Below are positions 13,106-24,498 of a stretch of DNA of 64,000 nucleotides, in pieces (within the stretch, counting starts at the first letter, position 1; each line of letters starts with the position of its first letter). This DNA comes from Guyanagaster necrorhizus (lineage: Eukaryota; Basidiomycota; Agaricomycetes; Agaricales; Physalacriaceae): positions 1,130,928-1,194,927 of the forward strand of contig NW_025064882.1 of assembly GCF_019112545.1 (NCBI RefSeq), in the 5' to 3' direction. Under the pieces are notes generated by a model. It made no database searches. It worked only from the letters and a program-made list of their open reading frames with translations, and had not been told where the DNA came from. The translations under genes were made by a program, and so were the position numbers.

Positions 13106-15658
13106 ATGTCTTTCTTCTCGCAAATCAAGCTCTTCGGCCATAGTAGCCTGATCAGCAATCTGTCAGCAGTTGGCCGAACGGTTGGCGAAGAGAGCAGCAA
13201 CGAAAATAATGGTACGGATGACGAGTACGATGTAATCATTGTTGGAGGAGGTGAGCATAGGTCGACGGGCCCTGTAGCACCACAATGATTACTTTTCTAG
13301 GTACTGCTGGTTGTGTACTGGCCTCTCGGTTAAGTGAGGAAAGCTCTATTCGTGTTCTTCTTCTGGAGGCTGGAGGAAGGCATGTTCTTGTTCTATCTGC
13401 CGTTTTGGGTATTGCATTCAAGTTTTCTATATCAGCGGCAGGGGCCTCGTTTACTCCGTCATTCCGTCCGCATATTCACTTCTTTTTACAACCAAACACG
13501 CGTACCAACTGTACACCGAACCTCAGGAATTTGCCCAGAACAAAAAGAAGTATTGGCCCAGAGGTTTGTCAAAGCGCTAACATATATCACTGTGTATTCC
13601 ATTGACCTCACATAGGTAAAATGCTGGGAGGATGTCAGTTTGTTTACCTTTCGGCATTGCTTAGTGAAGCTGATACGAAGGATCGTATCTCCAGGTTCGG
13701 CCATCAACGCGGAAATGTATGTGCACCAGGAGATTGAGCGAGTTTACTGACGATATATAGAGCTCACTATGGTGTACCTGGTGACTATGACAAATGGGCA
13801 ACCATCACTGGAGATAAATCTTGGACTTGGGATAACTTTAAGCAGTAAGTAGCCTTCTGTCCTCCTATGCCTCCTTGATTCTACTACTTGTCTACGTAGG
13901 TATTTCACAAAATTTGAGGCCTACGCCAAGAGTACGAATTATACTGACATCGATATGTCTAACAAGGGCACCAAAGGGCCAGTGCGGGTTGGGTATTTCC
14001 CAACATTGACCAAGCATAGCAAAGCATTCATTGATGCATGCAAAGGTCTGGGCATACCATTCAGCGCAGATTTTAACACCGGGGAAAACCCCACCGGTGT
14101 AAATCGATTCAGTACGTGCCTGTACGTAGTCCCGTCTTAGCACAGGCTAACTCCATTGTTGCAGTGACCTACGTTGACGATAAACTCGAGCGAGTGACGT
14201 CTGAAACCGCCTATTTAACGCCCAAAGTGCTGGCTAGGCCTAACCTCACAGTAGCCATTGACGCGCAAGTCACGAAGATACTGGTACAGACGACCGGTGA
14301 AGAAAAGCAGGCATATGGCGTTGAGTTTACCAACAAACGGAATGGCCCTGTGTATCGTGCGAAATCCCGGAAGGAAGTTATCCTGTCGTTTGTACCTAAG
14401 CCATTGTTGAATGCATAACAGCCCTGACCCCGCTTATTCTCAGGGCCGGAGCAATCCACTCTCCGCAGGTGAGGATGATTTTATGCCTTCTATTTTCTTC
14501 TATGAACACATCGTCCATCAGATTCTCATGCTATCTGGTATCGGCCCGTCCGAGGAACTCAAGAAATTCGATATACCCGTTGTACATGACTTGCAGGGCG
14601 TTGGCACTCACCTCATGGACCATCCAGTGATCGACTGTAACCTGAAAGACAAGACCAACACATCGCCCAAATACCTTAGGCCTACTACGCTCCTGGATGT
14701 GTTCAAATTCATCTTTGCTGCCATACAATATTTGATCTGGAAACGAGGGCCGATAGCGACAAATGTAAGCTAATACTTCCACAAGTAAACTAGCCGATTG
14801 GGCTTATTTCTTTTCAGTTAGGAGAGGCCGCGGCTTTTGTGCGAACAGACGATACATCGGTGTTCCCTGATTTCTTGGAGCCTTTGGAAGATAGCACATC
14901 CAGTCCTAGCAGTCCAGACATGGAGATCTTCACTGTGGCCGTAGGGTACCAGAATCATGGAATGAAATTATTTACCAAGCACACGTTTTCCCTCCATTCC
15001 GTGTTGCTTCAGTGAGTTGTGTCTTATTGTTCTCGTGTGTCCTAGTAGTACTCATACTGAACGTCCGTTTCAGGCCGCTAAGCATTGGAAGCATACGATT
15101 GAAGTCATTCAGTCCGTTCGATGATCCAATCATAGATCCACGGTGAGGATATTACTTGGGCGCCAGCGACGTTCCCGTCTCACTTCTTAACTTAGATATC
15201 TCCAGTCCAAAGTGGACGCCAAGAAGTTGGTGCGCGGGTTTAAGCTCTGCCTCAAAATCTCACGGACGGAACCTCTTGCCGCACTTGTTGATCAAAATTG
15301 TGAGGATGCCCAGTTAGATCACCAACAGCATACAAAGAACGACGCTGAACTTGAAGAGGTGATACGATCTCGCGTGGAGACCTTGTATCACCCTACCAGC
15401 ACCTGTCGTATGGCCCCCTTGAAGGAATGTGGTGTCGTGGACGTCTTGTTCTCTGTGTATGGTATTAAAGGTCTAAGAGTCTGTGATGCGTCGGTGTTTC
15501 CCTCTATCATATCTGGTCACACTGTACGCGGGTTTTCTTGGCTTTTGTCGTGGCTTGGGATTGACTGATTTTGCTTTCAGGCCGGAGCAACGTTCGCCGT
15601 GGCAGAGAAACTCTCGGACATCATTAAACGAGAATTGTCAGAAACGAAATCCCAATGA
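13106..15658 (+). CDS. GMC-family FAD oxidoreductase
   Basis: Multi-exon gene for a glucose-methanol-choline oxidoreductase. The FAD-binding Rossmann motif [21 protein letters not shown] spans 13225-13345. It is followed by LLLEAGG, YWPRG|KMLGGCSS, SINAEMAHYG and [14 protein letters not shown]. The second signature is [19 protein letters not shown]. Catalytic-site segments are YHPTSTCRM near 15390-15415 and [15 protein letters not shown] at the C-terminus, so the two histidines are present. The start at 13106 gives [16 protein letters not shown] without a convincing signal peptide, so the enzyme may be intracellular, unlike secreted aryl-alcohol oxidases. Substrate (alcohol, aldehyde, choline or sugar) cannot be assigned. 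One intron (13380-13435) needs a GC donor. Convergent with the TDG-like gene, 118 bp apart. Confidence 0.88.
13380..13435 (+). other. Probable GC-AG intron in the GMC gene
   Basis: Joining LEAGG-AG to C-GGC-AGG (giving LEAGGSGRG) and then the LYTEPQEF exon in the correct frame requires the intron gcatgttc...tatatcag. GT donors nearby put the following exon out of frame. Confidence 0.6.
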
Positions 15659-15776
15659 ATATCGATCGATCCATCATGATCATTCTAATGGTAACGACCA
15701 CATGTGAAATATATTGAGCGACTTGTCAACGGAGTCTAGGAAGCAGAAGCCAGTTCCAGGGTTCGTTTGTGGAAAA

Positions 15777-17121
15777 CTATTTCGGCTCGATTGCGACCAT
15801 ACAACCAGATTCCAAACTCGACGTTTTGACTTGGCATAGGCATCTTTTCAGATCAGCGAAAATTTCAATCTTTTCGTTCGCCTGAAAATGGAAGGTTCGA
15901 CTCGTCAAGAACGACGTAAAGAACGGCCACGCACCTGGTACTGAGTCACCCTCGCAGAAGTGCTAGGCATGGCAAAAAATAAGGTCTCGGAAACAGAGGT
16001 TACATCCTTCGTGTCTTCTGCTACGGCCTTTAGTGTTTCATTTAGGTTGAGATGACAGGATGAACCTTGTTTCGGGTAGACCAGTTTGAAGCACATTAGA
16101 CCCGGCGTTAGTTTTGCGGCTCTGTTCTTCTTCTGATAGAAGATGAACATACGAAGCAAGGGAAGAAAATTGACAAGTCACCGGAAGGGCACAATATTGG
16201 ACCGTACTTGCGATACTTAATCCAACGAAGCAGACAATGCGGGGCCGGTATCGAGCAATCTTGGCCAGAAATGCGGGAACGGCTGCGCGCATTTCCGCAT
16301 TCGACAGCTCGCTTTGCTGTGAGATGACAGTCAGTAGACATGGATATTGAGCTTGTACAGTAACAAGGTACATACCTCGGCTGTTGGTCTGTCGACAAGG
16401 TTCGTCTGTAACGGATATTATGTAAATTTTTTTCCACTAGCTGCTGCATAGGGTATGCATTCTTACTAGTCCAATGTTGTATAGTTCGGGTAATGTGTAA
16501 TCCTCGGTAGGAGGGAGCTTAGAGGATGTTAACCCTAAGAGAAGCACTCAATTTTCGTACACAAAAAGTTGAGGCTCACGAACCTCCTGCATGTAGACCA
16601 GTCCAGAAGTGGTTTGTCGGATGTCCAAAATGATGCCCAATCTCGGCCGACTTCTGGCCTGGACTGTGAAGGAGGTCCGTAAGGTTCACATCAAGTCGTT
16701 CCGGTCGTCCAAACGTACTTGATGCCGCAGAAGACAACTCGAGAAAGGTTAGATGATGGTATGAAAGAGGCTGAAAAAAGATCTACACACTATCAAGATG
16801 TAGCTGAAGATGGTCTGGGAGGAGATTTAGGTGTGCGTAAGTCTCTGGGGGTGCAACACCCCGTTTCAGCTTCTTTTTTGGCGGCGAAGTGGACAATCTG
16901 TTGCGGACATGATCTTTCTCGTCGAGACTTTGATCAAAGTGCAGGAATGGTTCTTCCTTGGACGTGGGGTCAGTATAAGACCGCCGTGGGACAGGTCTAC
17001 GAGACGACCGACGAAGGACGGGAACCGGACTCGGGGACTCGATTTTGCAGGAAAATTGAGCTATAGAATCACGAAATTCGACAACAGCCTGCTGTGAGCA
17101 TCCTGACACTTTGTCGTCCAT
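15777..17121 (-). CDS. G/T mismatch-specific thymine/uracil DNA glycosylase (TDG/MUG family)
   Basis: Base-excision repair enzyme that removes T or U opposite G. The start at 17119-17121 gives MDDKVSGCSQQAVVEFRDS; a basic, disordered N-terminal arm (PPKKKLKRG) of about 80 residues precedes the catalytic core. The core decodes as LHLDIVFCGINPGQKSAEIG, GHPTNHFWTGLHAGG, DYTLPELYNIGLTNLV, LAKIARYRPRIVCFVG and LFFAMPSTSARVTQY. GINPG carries the catalytic Asn and MPSTSAR corresponds to the insertion loop MPSSSAR of animal TDG. The Asn codon is split by an intron (AA|T) near 16665-16725. The C-terminal exon ends GCMVAIEPK at 15777. The core is intact. In animals TDG also excises oxidised 5-methylcytosine; whether that applies here is unknown. 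Confidence 0.87.
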
Positions 17122-17454
17122 GCTGTGGCCGTGCGTCACCGCCACCGTCGCTTCCACTTGGACTGCAGGGTTGTCACAACAGAAAAAATCTGTAGCCAAC
17201 GACCTCGCCGGGCCCGTACTCCTTCTATCAATTGGAACATACTATATTATTCGACAGTCGGCCCGAATCTGACGCCAAAGTCGATATATCTATGTTCACC
17301 GATAAATTGCAACCAAGGTACCCGTACATTTGCTTCCGCGGGGCCTTGGTGAGTAAATAATATATGATGTCCTATAGACGACGATTAAGTATTAGATAGC
17401 GTGCAGGTATAAAATGTTATGAAAAGTATAGACTGGTCCTGATCCTGCGACGAC
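17122..17454. other. Intergenic: TDG upstream region and 3' flank of small paralogue A
   Basis: 333 bp between a leftward start and a leftward stop. It should contain the TDG promoter. No ORF, repeat or RNA gene that I can support. Confidence 0.4.
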
Positions 17455-17886
17455 CTACGACTGATCCTCCCTCCGTACAGTGTGAAGCTTCTGCTGTAGA
17501 TCTTGCAAAGAAAGATCATCAACGGCATATCCGGCCTTTCTCAACTGTGCGAGGGCCGCGACAACCCAATGTTGACAGTGCCATTGCAAGTTCCCTCTGA
17601 CAACTTGGGTCCTCGTCAGGATGGCATGCAAAGTCCTGTCCCCGCTCCCATGCTCCCATCCCCTGGGTATCTTGCCGACTCTGACTCGTCCTAGGTATGT
17701 ATTTGAATGCAGCAAACTGATCTCCTCTGCGTCTTTCACTTTGTACGTATAAGCAGAACCGCTGATCTGGTAGGCGATTCCAGTCAGCTGCTGAGGCTTC
17801 GTCATGACCACAATTGCCCAGTGCTTAGCACCAGGAAGACTGGGATGACCGTAGTGCGCCACATAAAGATCGTCGTAATCAGCCAT
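17455..17886 (-). CDS. Small His/Cys protein, paralogue A (possible permuted papain-like fold)
   Basis: A 143-residue protein starting MADYDDLYVAHYGHPSLPGA at 17884-17886. It aligns along its whole length with the next gene to the right: GAKHWAIVVMTKPQQLTGIAYQISG, TYLGRVRVGKI, ILTRTQVV and NLQWHCQHWVVAALAQLRKAGY. A His (in KHW) comes before a Cys (in HCQHW). That order is the one found in permuted papain-like folds (LRAT, NlpC/P60-permuted, PPPDE), where the Cys sits in an NC-x-x-[WF] helix start. Here the residue before Cys is His. The function is unknown; the fold idea is inference. An acceptor-like ttttctag lies right before the ATG, so a small upstream exon is possible. Confidence 0.72.
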   Translation of the reverse strand: MADYDDLYVAHYGHPSLPGAKHWAIVVMTKPQQLTGIAYQISGSAYTYKVKDAEEISLLHSNTYLGRVRVGKIPRGWEHGSGDRTLHAILTRTQVVRGNLQWHCQHWVVAALAQLRKAGYAVDDLSLQDLQQKLHTVRREDQS

Positions 17887-18656
17887 GCTAGAAAACGCCT
17901 ATAAAACATGAGAATATAATCTTCGAATATCAAGGCAAAAAAACAATATACCAGATGAGGATTGCAGAAAACTGGAAAAGTCACGGAATATTCGATTTAT
18001 CACCTGAGGAAAAATGCATCAACGTCAAGCCTGAAATTTGCTCTGTACAGCTCCACCAAAAAGACCCACAGATACCGATATTTCCGCCGGTAAACGATGT
18101 AGACGAGGGGTGATGTTTGAGTTTGACCTGAGCTGTTTCCCGAGGTTCCTTATATATATTTCAGATACACCTGTAGTCTGTGACGTTGTACCAGGCGATG
18201 CTTGACAATATCGATGGTAAAGAGACTGGCTCGGAACAACGGGCTAGCATGGAATTACAAGGGTCTCTCGTTTATTGCTTCGGTTTTCTAAAAAAAAACA
18301 AGGCCGAACTGGACCTTGAATAAGGTACAGTGTTGACAGTTGAAAAAAAAAAAAAAATCCAGTGCTCACGTCTCCACTGATGGAATGATGGTAGGGGCAG
18401 AGAACAAAGCGATCTAGTATTGCATTAAATTATACGATGTGGTACCTCTTTTATAAGACTCCGGATCTTTGCGGGACCTTGAAGCATGAAACTGCGCCAA
18501 GCCATGAATCAACGACCATCGGTTACAGAGAAGAACAAGACATTGCAATTACCACCATCACATTGAAACTCTGCGAGATACGCACTTTATTCCCTCGAAA
18601 GCATAAGTAGCCAGCTTTGTAAAACAAATCAAAGATGGGCTTATTTTATTCAGCAG
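17887..18656. other. Intergenic region with A-runs between the tandem paralogues
   Basis: 770 bp separating the two paralogues. It contains A-runs of 9 (18290-18298) and 15 (18343-18357) and an AT-rich tatatatt stretch near 18151-18160. It should hold the paralogue A promoter and the paralogue B 3' end. No coding feature is supported. Confidence 0.5.
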
Positions 18657-19169
18657 TCAATCTCGGCTTTCTCTTCCGACCGAACTAAGCCTCCGCTGCA
18701 AACTTTCCAAACAATCATCATCAATCGAATGATGAGCATCCTTCAGCCGCTTGAGACCTTCCGCAACCCAGTTCTGACAATTCCAATGCACATTTCCCAA
18801 CACGACGGGCGTCCTCGTCAGTATGAAACCGAGTGACCCCCCCCCGTTATCGCCATATACCAGTGTTCTCGCGACTTTCCCCACCTTGACACGGCCCATG
18901 TATGTCGGCGTGTCGAACAAGTCTATACCTTCAGGGGGCTTGACTTCATACGTCTCCGTACCGCCGCTGATCTGATACGCGATTCCGGTCAGCTTGTTTG
19001 GATCCGTCATGACCACGATGGACCAATGTTTGGCCCCGCGGAGAAGAGGATGGCCGAACTGCGCCACGTAGATGTCATATTCGTTGGATAACTTTAACGA
19101 AGCCTTGAGCCAATGAGTCATCCGAGCGAAAATCGGATAGTAAAAGCTCACCATAGCGATATCAGTCAT
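18657..19169 (-). CDS. Small His/Cys protein, paralogue B (possible permuted papain-like fold)
   Basis: Paralogue of the gene 0.8 kb to its left, same strand. It conserves YVAQFGHPLLRGAKHWSIVV, LTGIAYQISGG, TYMGRVKVGKVA, ILTRTPVVLG and VHWNCQNWVAEGLKRL. The motif NCQNWV strongly recalls the NCEHFV-type Cys motif of LRAT-like proteins, and KHWSIVV could supply the His. The start at 19167-19169 gives MTDIAM. A 60-nt segment (19092-19151) that begins gtgagc and ends ttaaag on the coding strand is a multiple of three with no stop. The protein may therefore be MTDIAM-LSNEYD after splicing, which brings the N-terminus close to paralogue A. A glycine run is encoded by a short G/C tract near 18838-18845. 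No function is assigned. Confidence 0.74.
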   Translation of the reverse strand: MTDIAMVSFYYPIFARMTHWLKASLKLSNEYDIYVAQFGHPLLRGAKHWSIVVMTDPNKLTGIAYQISGGTETYEVKPPEGIDLFDTPTYMGRVKVGKVARTLVYGDNGGGSLGFILTRTPVVLGNVHWNCQNWVAEGLKRLKDAHHSIDDDCLESLQRRLSSVGRESRD

Positions 19170-19499
19170 ACGCAGCGGTAGCAGACTGCTGTGCTTTGTA
19201 CCCAGCTGTGCGATCTTTCAGCTGGCGTCGCTTAGCAGCACAGGAACTCACATTACCTTGGGGTGGAGTGGGTGCAAAGTCGCTGAATGAAAACAAGGAG
19301 TCTAAGGAGGCGGCCCTACCCCTTTTTACAATAAACAATAGCAAGGGCTGTGATCACGTTTAAGATCCATCAGATAAGTAACGGTGCTCATTGAGCCGTA
19401 TCCAGTAGAGCGTAAAAGATGGTTGGCATAATCAGAAAATTACCATACATGCAACAATAGCAGAGAAGTCCATACGAAGATAGAGAACCTTTGAGAAAT
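19170..19499. other. Intergenic: paralogue B upstream region and eIF5 3' flank
   Basis: 330 bp with the likely promoter of the leftward small gene and the 3' UTR of eIF5. A tttttaca/ataaaca stretch near 19322-19335 is AT-rich. Nothing else is evident. Confidence 0.4.
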
Positions 19500-20899
19500 T
19501 TACTCGTCATCGTCATCGTCATCATCGTCGGCTTCCTCGAGCCACTGTATGACAAATTAAGATTAGAGTTTCAATATACACAAGGTCGAATATCTCACCT
19601 TCAAGAAAGGTTCGCTCGCCTTCCTGACGGTCTTGCTGGTCTCTTTATTGACATACTTTTTACTCACGTGTGTACCCCATTGGGTGACAACCTCCTCATC
19701 AAGAACGTCAGCTTGATAAAGCGCCATTAAGATCTTTGGGACAGCGGGTAGAAGGTTCGGGTAGGTAAGGCCAACGAGACGCTCAATGCCGCCCAACAAG
19801 GATTTTTGATGTTTCTCGGAGGTGATCATCTGCGTACTGTATGAGCATGTGAAATGGATAAGCTGAAAAAAGCAATTACCTTGACAAACAACGGCGTGTA
19901 TTTCTTGACCTCGGAGAGGACATCGGTGGTGAACAGTGCCTGAACAAGCACAACAATGGTCTTATGCTTCTTCTCGATACCAAATTCTTCAGCCTTCCTA
20001 TAAATCGAGACCGAAAAGGCCTTTGGATCATCCGTATCCCTGTTCTCTTCAATCCATTTCCCGAGCAAAGCGTAAGGGCTGTTTGCGTCATCGTCACTAC
20101 CTTCGTCGTCCCCTCCAAGGGCTACTCCCGCCATACCTCCCTCGAGCGCTTTGATACGCTGCTTCACAGCTTCGGGAGAGGTATCAGCAGACCAATCCTC
20201 TTTGGATAGCGCGGTATCGGCATTCAGCACTTTGGCTTCTGCTTTAATCTTCTTTGTCAACTCGTCATCACTTTCGGCGCCATCGGGAGCGGCTTCGACA
20301 TCGCCATTCTCCGGCGTGACATCACCACCTCCTCCTCCCACGCCTCCTGCGGCATCACCATTATTGGTCCTCTTTTTACCCTTCTTGACCTTGACCGGAG
20401 GGTTCTTGAGGATAAAGGTGGTCAGCTTGTGACGCATGTCGACACCAGTACGTTCTCCGCAAGCCTTGCAGTCTCGGATGATATCCTCGGACCGGCCTGC
20501 CTTGAGAATGACGAGTTCCGTCTCGGGATTCTTGCACGATTTGCATAAGACGAACTTTTCAATGAAGACGTCCAAGAGCTCGCGGAGACGGTTGGCATCA
20601 TGAGCGCCGTTGACGATGTACCGGTCATTCTTTTCATCAAAGGAGGTCTGGGCACCTAGTTCACAACCAAAGAACTTAGTGGTATAGGTAGGAGGACGAC
20701 TGAGAGCGCGTGCGACGTCAGCCATATTGGGGACGACCGTCTTAATACCGTTGCCTTTACCCTCGATCTTTGTGTTGAGAAGGGGCATGCTAAGACTTTA
20801 GGATGAGCCTGTTGGGCTCCTAGCAAGGAAGTAAAGCACAGACCGGTAGCGATAGAATTTGTCGTCGACGTCACGTCGAATATTTACTACATTGGCCAT
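19500..20899 (-). CDS. TIF5: Translation initiation factor eIF5
   Basis: GTPase-activating protein for eIF2 in the 43S preinitiation complex. The first exon [19 protein letters not shown] starts at 20897-20899 and holds the arginine-finger region of the GAP domain. It is spliced to [19 protein letters not shown] and [21 protein letters not shown]. The zinc-binding motif [11 protein letters not shown]...CKACGERTG follows (four Cys, near 20440-20560). A Gly/acidic linker leads to a C-terminal W2/HEAT domain ([23 protein letters not shown]) and the usual acidic end [15 protein letters not shown] encoded near 19500-19545. Length and domain order match fungal eIF5. The run of GAT/GAC codons makes a repetitive tcatcg tract on the plus strand. 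Confidence 0.95.
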
Positions 20900-21561
20900 A
20901 TTGGACAAGGATGTTTAGCGCTATAAGCCACGGCCAGGTAAAGAATTCTAGCTATGACATTCAATGAATATACTCACGGAAGCGAGAAACGAATTCTTAA
21001 ACAGATTTTTTTGTCTGGAAGGACTAATTGGAGGACGAAGCATGAATCCTCTGCCAGGACAGAAGATGGAATATTGGAGATGGGGGGAGTGGGTTGACGA
21101 AATGGTGAAGGCGGCACGGGGATACTAGATACAAAAGATGCCAGAATCGATATGTTGGTTTCACAAGGAAGTGGTGGTTGGTGAGCAAGAGCAGTGCGCA
21201 ACGTTGCAGGTGATGCGGAAAAATTCCGTCGGAACTTGAAATTGTGCCGGCCGAGATGCTTTGGGCTTGTGTCATATGAACTGTCTCATCACGACTCGAA
21301 ATCACAATTATGCGATACAAGTACGGAGATATTTAACTTAACGTATTACTATCACGAAAGTACATATATACAATGTCACATAGCATGTATAGTACATTAT
21401 ACACGAATGAAATGAGTTAGTAATGTAAGTATAAACGCATGTAATGACAATTGTCCGGGATGCGGAATTTTTGAAACGAAATATAACGACGTTAGAGTGT
21501 TTTAAGTCCCATGCACAAAGGTAAAGTAGATCATTCAAAGACCATCTAAAGGTAGATATGA
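20900..21561. other. Intergenic: eIF5 promoter region and 3' flank of the large F-box-like gene
   Basis: 662 bp, AT-richer toward 21300-21550. No frame shows recognisable protein features or splice-linked exons. It probably holds the eIF5 promoter on the right of its start and the 3' UTR of the next leftward gene. Confidence 0.4.
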
Positions 21562-24134
21562 TCACACACGGGGCGGAAAAGCTGTTTGTGTAGAAGAAGA
21601 CGAGAAGGAATCCGAGTTTGATGGGTACAATTGTACCGAGGAAGATTGGAGCATTCTTAAGCGTAATTCATAAATCAGCACAGATATACATAAGAAATCG
21701 TCGCACCTGAGCCAAATCCTTCCGCCGCCACTCTTCTCCCGGAGGAACTCAAACTCCCTATCCGTTGTACCTTCACCTTTAAGGCAGTCCAACAGCGCTT
21801 GGCGACCTTCTTTGGTTCCTTCTCCTTCAATGATCCATTCACCTTTCCAGCCGATTCCCATAGTAACGCCGAAGCCACTTCCGGTGCCGTTCTTCCCGGC
21901 GGCATCGAGATGATAACCGCCCCTCCAGACTCTCGCGATCCAAATCCACTTCTTTGCAACTGCAACACCGCCCCTGGAATGAGGGCTCAGGACTTCGGTT
22001 TGAGCATGAACAAGAAGCAGTTGGGGTGCTTCTTCAAAGCCGGAAGATGGGAGTTGTCGAAGGACCATCCTGATATTACCAGAAAGTAAAAGCGATCGCT
22101 GAGGATGCAGCGCAAGAGGAGTAGCAGGTAAGAGGTGATCATAATAAAAAGGCGACGGCAAAGATATCGGGTCATCAATAGGTAACAAATCTTCAGGAAG
22201 ACAAAAGGGAACGAGGCAGTCTCCGTTGAACACTAACCATGTACGAGTCTCCTTGAACTTATCAGACCGACTGCGTCTTCTGGAGAACTCCCGGCCAGAC
22301 AAGATTTCTTCTACAGGACTATCTTCGTCTCCTGGTGCATTTTCTGCGAAAGGAACATACCCCAGATTACAAACAACATCTCCTGTGCTCATATGTTCCC
22401 ATAGACCGGCTTCAAAAAGCTGATCTTCGCATTTCTGGATGCTGGAACCACCATCGGTTACGGTGAGGAAATAATCCTTGTCCAAGAACTCTGGACCGTC
22501 CGACAACTCAGCACACGGAACATAAACACGTAAAATGGGAGCACGGACGCGCGACGTGGCAAGCAGGAGATCGTGGGGGAACGAGGAAGATGGCACCGTG
22601 ACAGGCGTTAAAGGTGGTGATGGGGAGCTGTGCCTTTCGCTCTGGGATAACGGAAACCCTCCATACCCTGACGCTGATCCGGAGGTGCTGCTGAAAGAAT
22701 GACTGCTTCCATTAAATTTTGACGAATCGAACCTCCGATGTGGCCGATTAAATCCCAAGTCATCGTCTGATACCCATCCCTCTGAAACCGGGAAGTTATT
22801 CGCGGTCGAAGCACGTTTTGCGCTGTGGGCAAAAGAGGCGTTAAGTAATGACTGTCTCCAGCCCGTCGAATAATATTTAAGGTCTCTGGGATCGGCGGGT
22901 GGCGGAGGTGGATTAGTCGAACTCCTGCCAAATATGGAACGCCGATTCTTCCTTTTCATTGAGTGCAATGATGCAAAAGGATCGGGTCTGATGGTGCCTT
23001 CCAGTCCCGTACTTTTCGGAGTTTGACGGGACCGTATGTCAGACTCAGTGCCCGTCAGACTGCGTGTATGTCTGTGGCGATCTCGCAGTACAGCGCCAGC
23101 GGAAACCGAATGATACTTCGGATCTGGACATGATAGAGGCGCAGGGAACACAAGCTCCCGTACAGGTCCTGCCCCGCTTCCATCCAGCAAAGAAACTCGC
23201 TGTAGAAGCAAAGGCCCCTGTGGCTGGGTATCATCTTCAGGGAAGATCGGATCGAATTCTGGTGCCCGTTCTAAAGGCGGGGGTAATGAGGAGTTGTGTG
23301 CGAGTGACTGGAGCAGAAGCACGAAGCGGGAATGGGTGTGGGTTAACTTTGCCAGTTTCCGATTCTGTAAAATTTCGGCATCTGAAAGGTGGTGAGAAGA
23401 CAGAGTCGAGAGTGCAGTGGTGGGATATATATGGAGGGCAGTACGTTGCGAGATTACTACGAGATATAAGTCAAGAGTGTAAACCGTAATGGAAAAGGCA
23501 ACTTACAGAGTAGGTCGAGATCATGCAATGTCACGGGAACCTCTCTCATACCTTCCCGCGATGGGGATCGTAGTTTTAGACAAGCACCATAGCCCTCGAC
23601 ATATCTCGACAAGACAAGATCCCGCAAGTCGTTTTCCTTCCAAACGTTCCTCACGGAACGGCACGTTTGAGAAAGGGAGAGAAAGTCGGCCCAGGGAAGA
23701 AACGACAAGAGTCTAGGCAATATGCTTAGATGGTTAACAATACTAGCAACGGAAGTCTTCCGTTGGGGCATATTCACAGAGACAACGTGAGAGCGGCGTG
23801 ATACTGGGGGTTTGAGCGCACTCTTCTTTGGAGGACTCGGAGGGCGGGTGGTGGATATCGTCATGGCAGTAGGAGCTGCGCTCGACCCGGTAACGCTGTT
23901 GGTCCTGGGTAACGACGGTAGTGGCCGATTGGGCCTGAAACTTGTCGAGACGCCGGTGACGGTCGAAGTACGTTCAAGGCGACTCGTCGGACGTTCCGAA
24001 ACAGATACAGATGATGGAGTGCCCGGAAACGAACCCACATGTCTGAGCAGATGTTGTGGATACCTAGAGGCAGACTCTGGCGCCGCGAGATGCGAGATAG
24101 GGCGTATGGGAGTCGGACCATAAGCGAGAGCCAT
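21562..24134 (-). CDS. Large F-box-like protein with disordered N-terminus
   Basis: The start at 24132-24134 (MALAYGPTPIRPISHLAAPE) opens a disordered Ser/Pro-rich segment of ~130 residues. A plausible F-box follows: VNHLSILPRLLSFLPWADFLSLSQTCRSVRNVW (about 23640-23750). After an intron near 23452-23503 (joining HDLDL to LISQRTALHIYP), a long exon carries another disordered region and then a folded-looking C-terminal half (LLATSRVRAPILRVYVPCAELSDG..., LVFNGDCLVPFCLP, KKWIWIARVWRGGYHL). About 800 residues in total. It may act as an SCF substrate receptor. The C-terminal half resembles nothing I can name. A 51-nt, stop-free possible intron (21656-21706) separates the C-terminal coding segments. 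Confidence 0.78.
21656..21706 (-). other. Possible in-frame 51-nt intron
   Basis: On the coding strand it begins gtgcga and ends cttaag, is a multiple of three and has no stop. Both spliced (IWLR-MLQSS) and retained (IWLR-CDDFLC...) products stay open to the stop at 21562. A retained-intron isoform is possible. Confidence 0.5.
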
Positions 24135-24498
24135 CGTATACGGCGGCACGAAGGAAGTCAAAAGAGGACTCTTTTTTTAATTGCACTGTATGGTGGCTGA
24201 GCAGGGCAATGAGAAGGAAGAGAGAGGGAATATAATATAGGGGGGGGGGAGAGCGAGAGTGGGAATAGAAAGTGTAAGGGGGAGCAGCAGAAGGTGGACT
24301 GAACGAAGCGCTAAGTAAGGAGCATCATCGTAGTTTTTGGTTGAGTACTTGACTGTTTCATCGTTAACCATCCTTGAAAACAAATGCGGGAATGCTATTC
24401 CAAATCAGGCACACTCCAAAATTAGCAGCACACGTTAATCACGTAAGCTTCTCAGTGGCGTGGTAAGTTGTACACAATCTTGTCCTTTCTCTTCCAGC
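24135..24498. promoter_or_regulatory. Divergent promoter region with purine/pyrimidine tract and G10 run
   Basis: 364 bp between the F-box-like (leftward) and IWS1 (rightward) starts. A GA-rich tract spans about 24205-24275 and includes ten G residues at 24240-24249. On the leftward strand this is a CT-rich tract, a common feature just upstream of fungal transcription starts. Confidence 0.55.
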
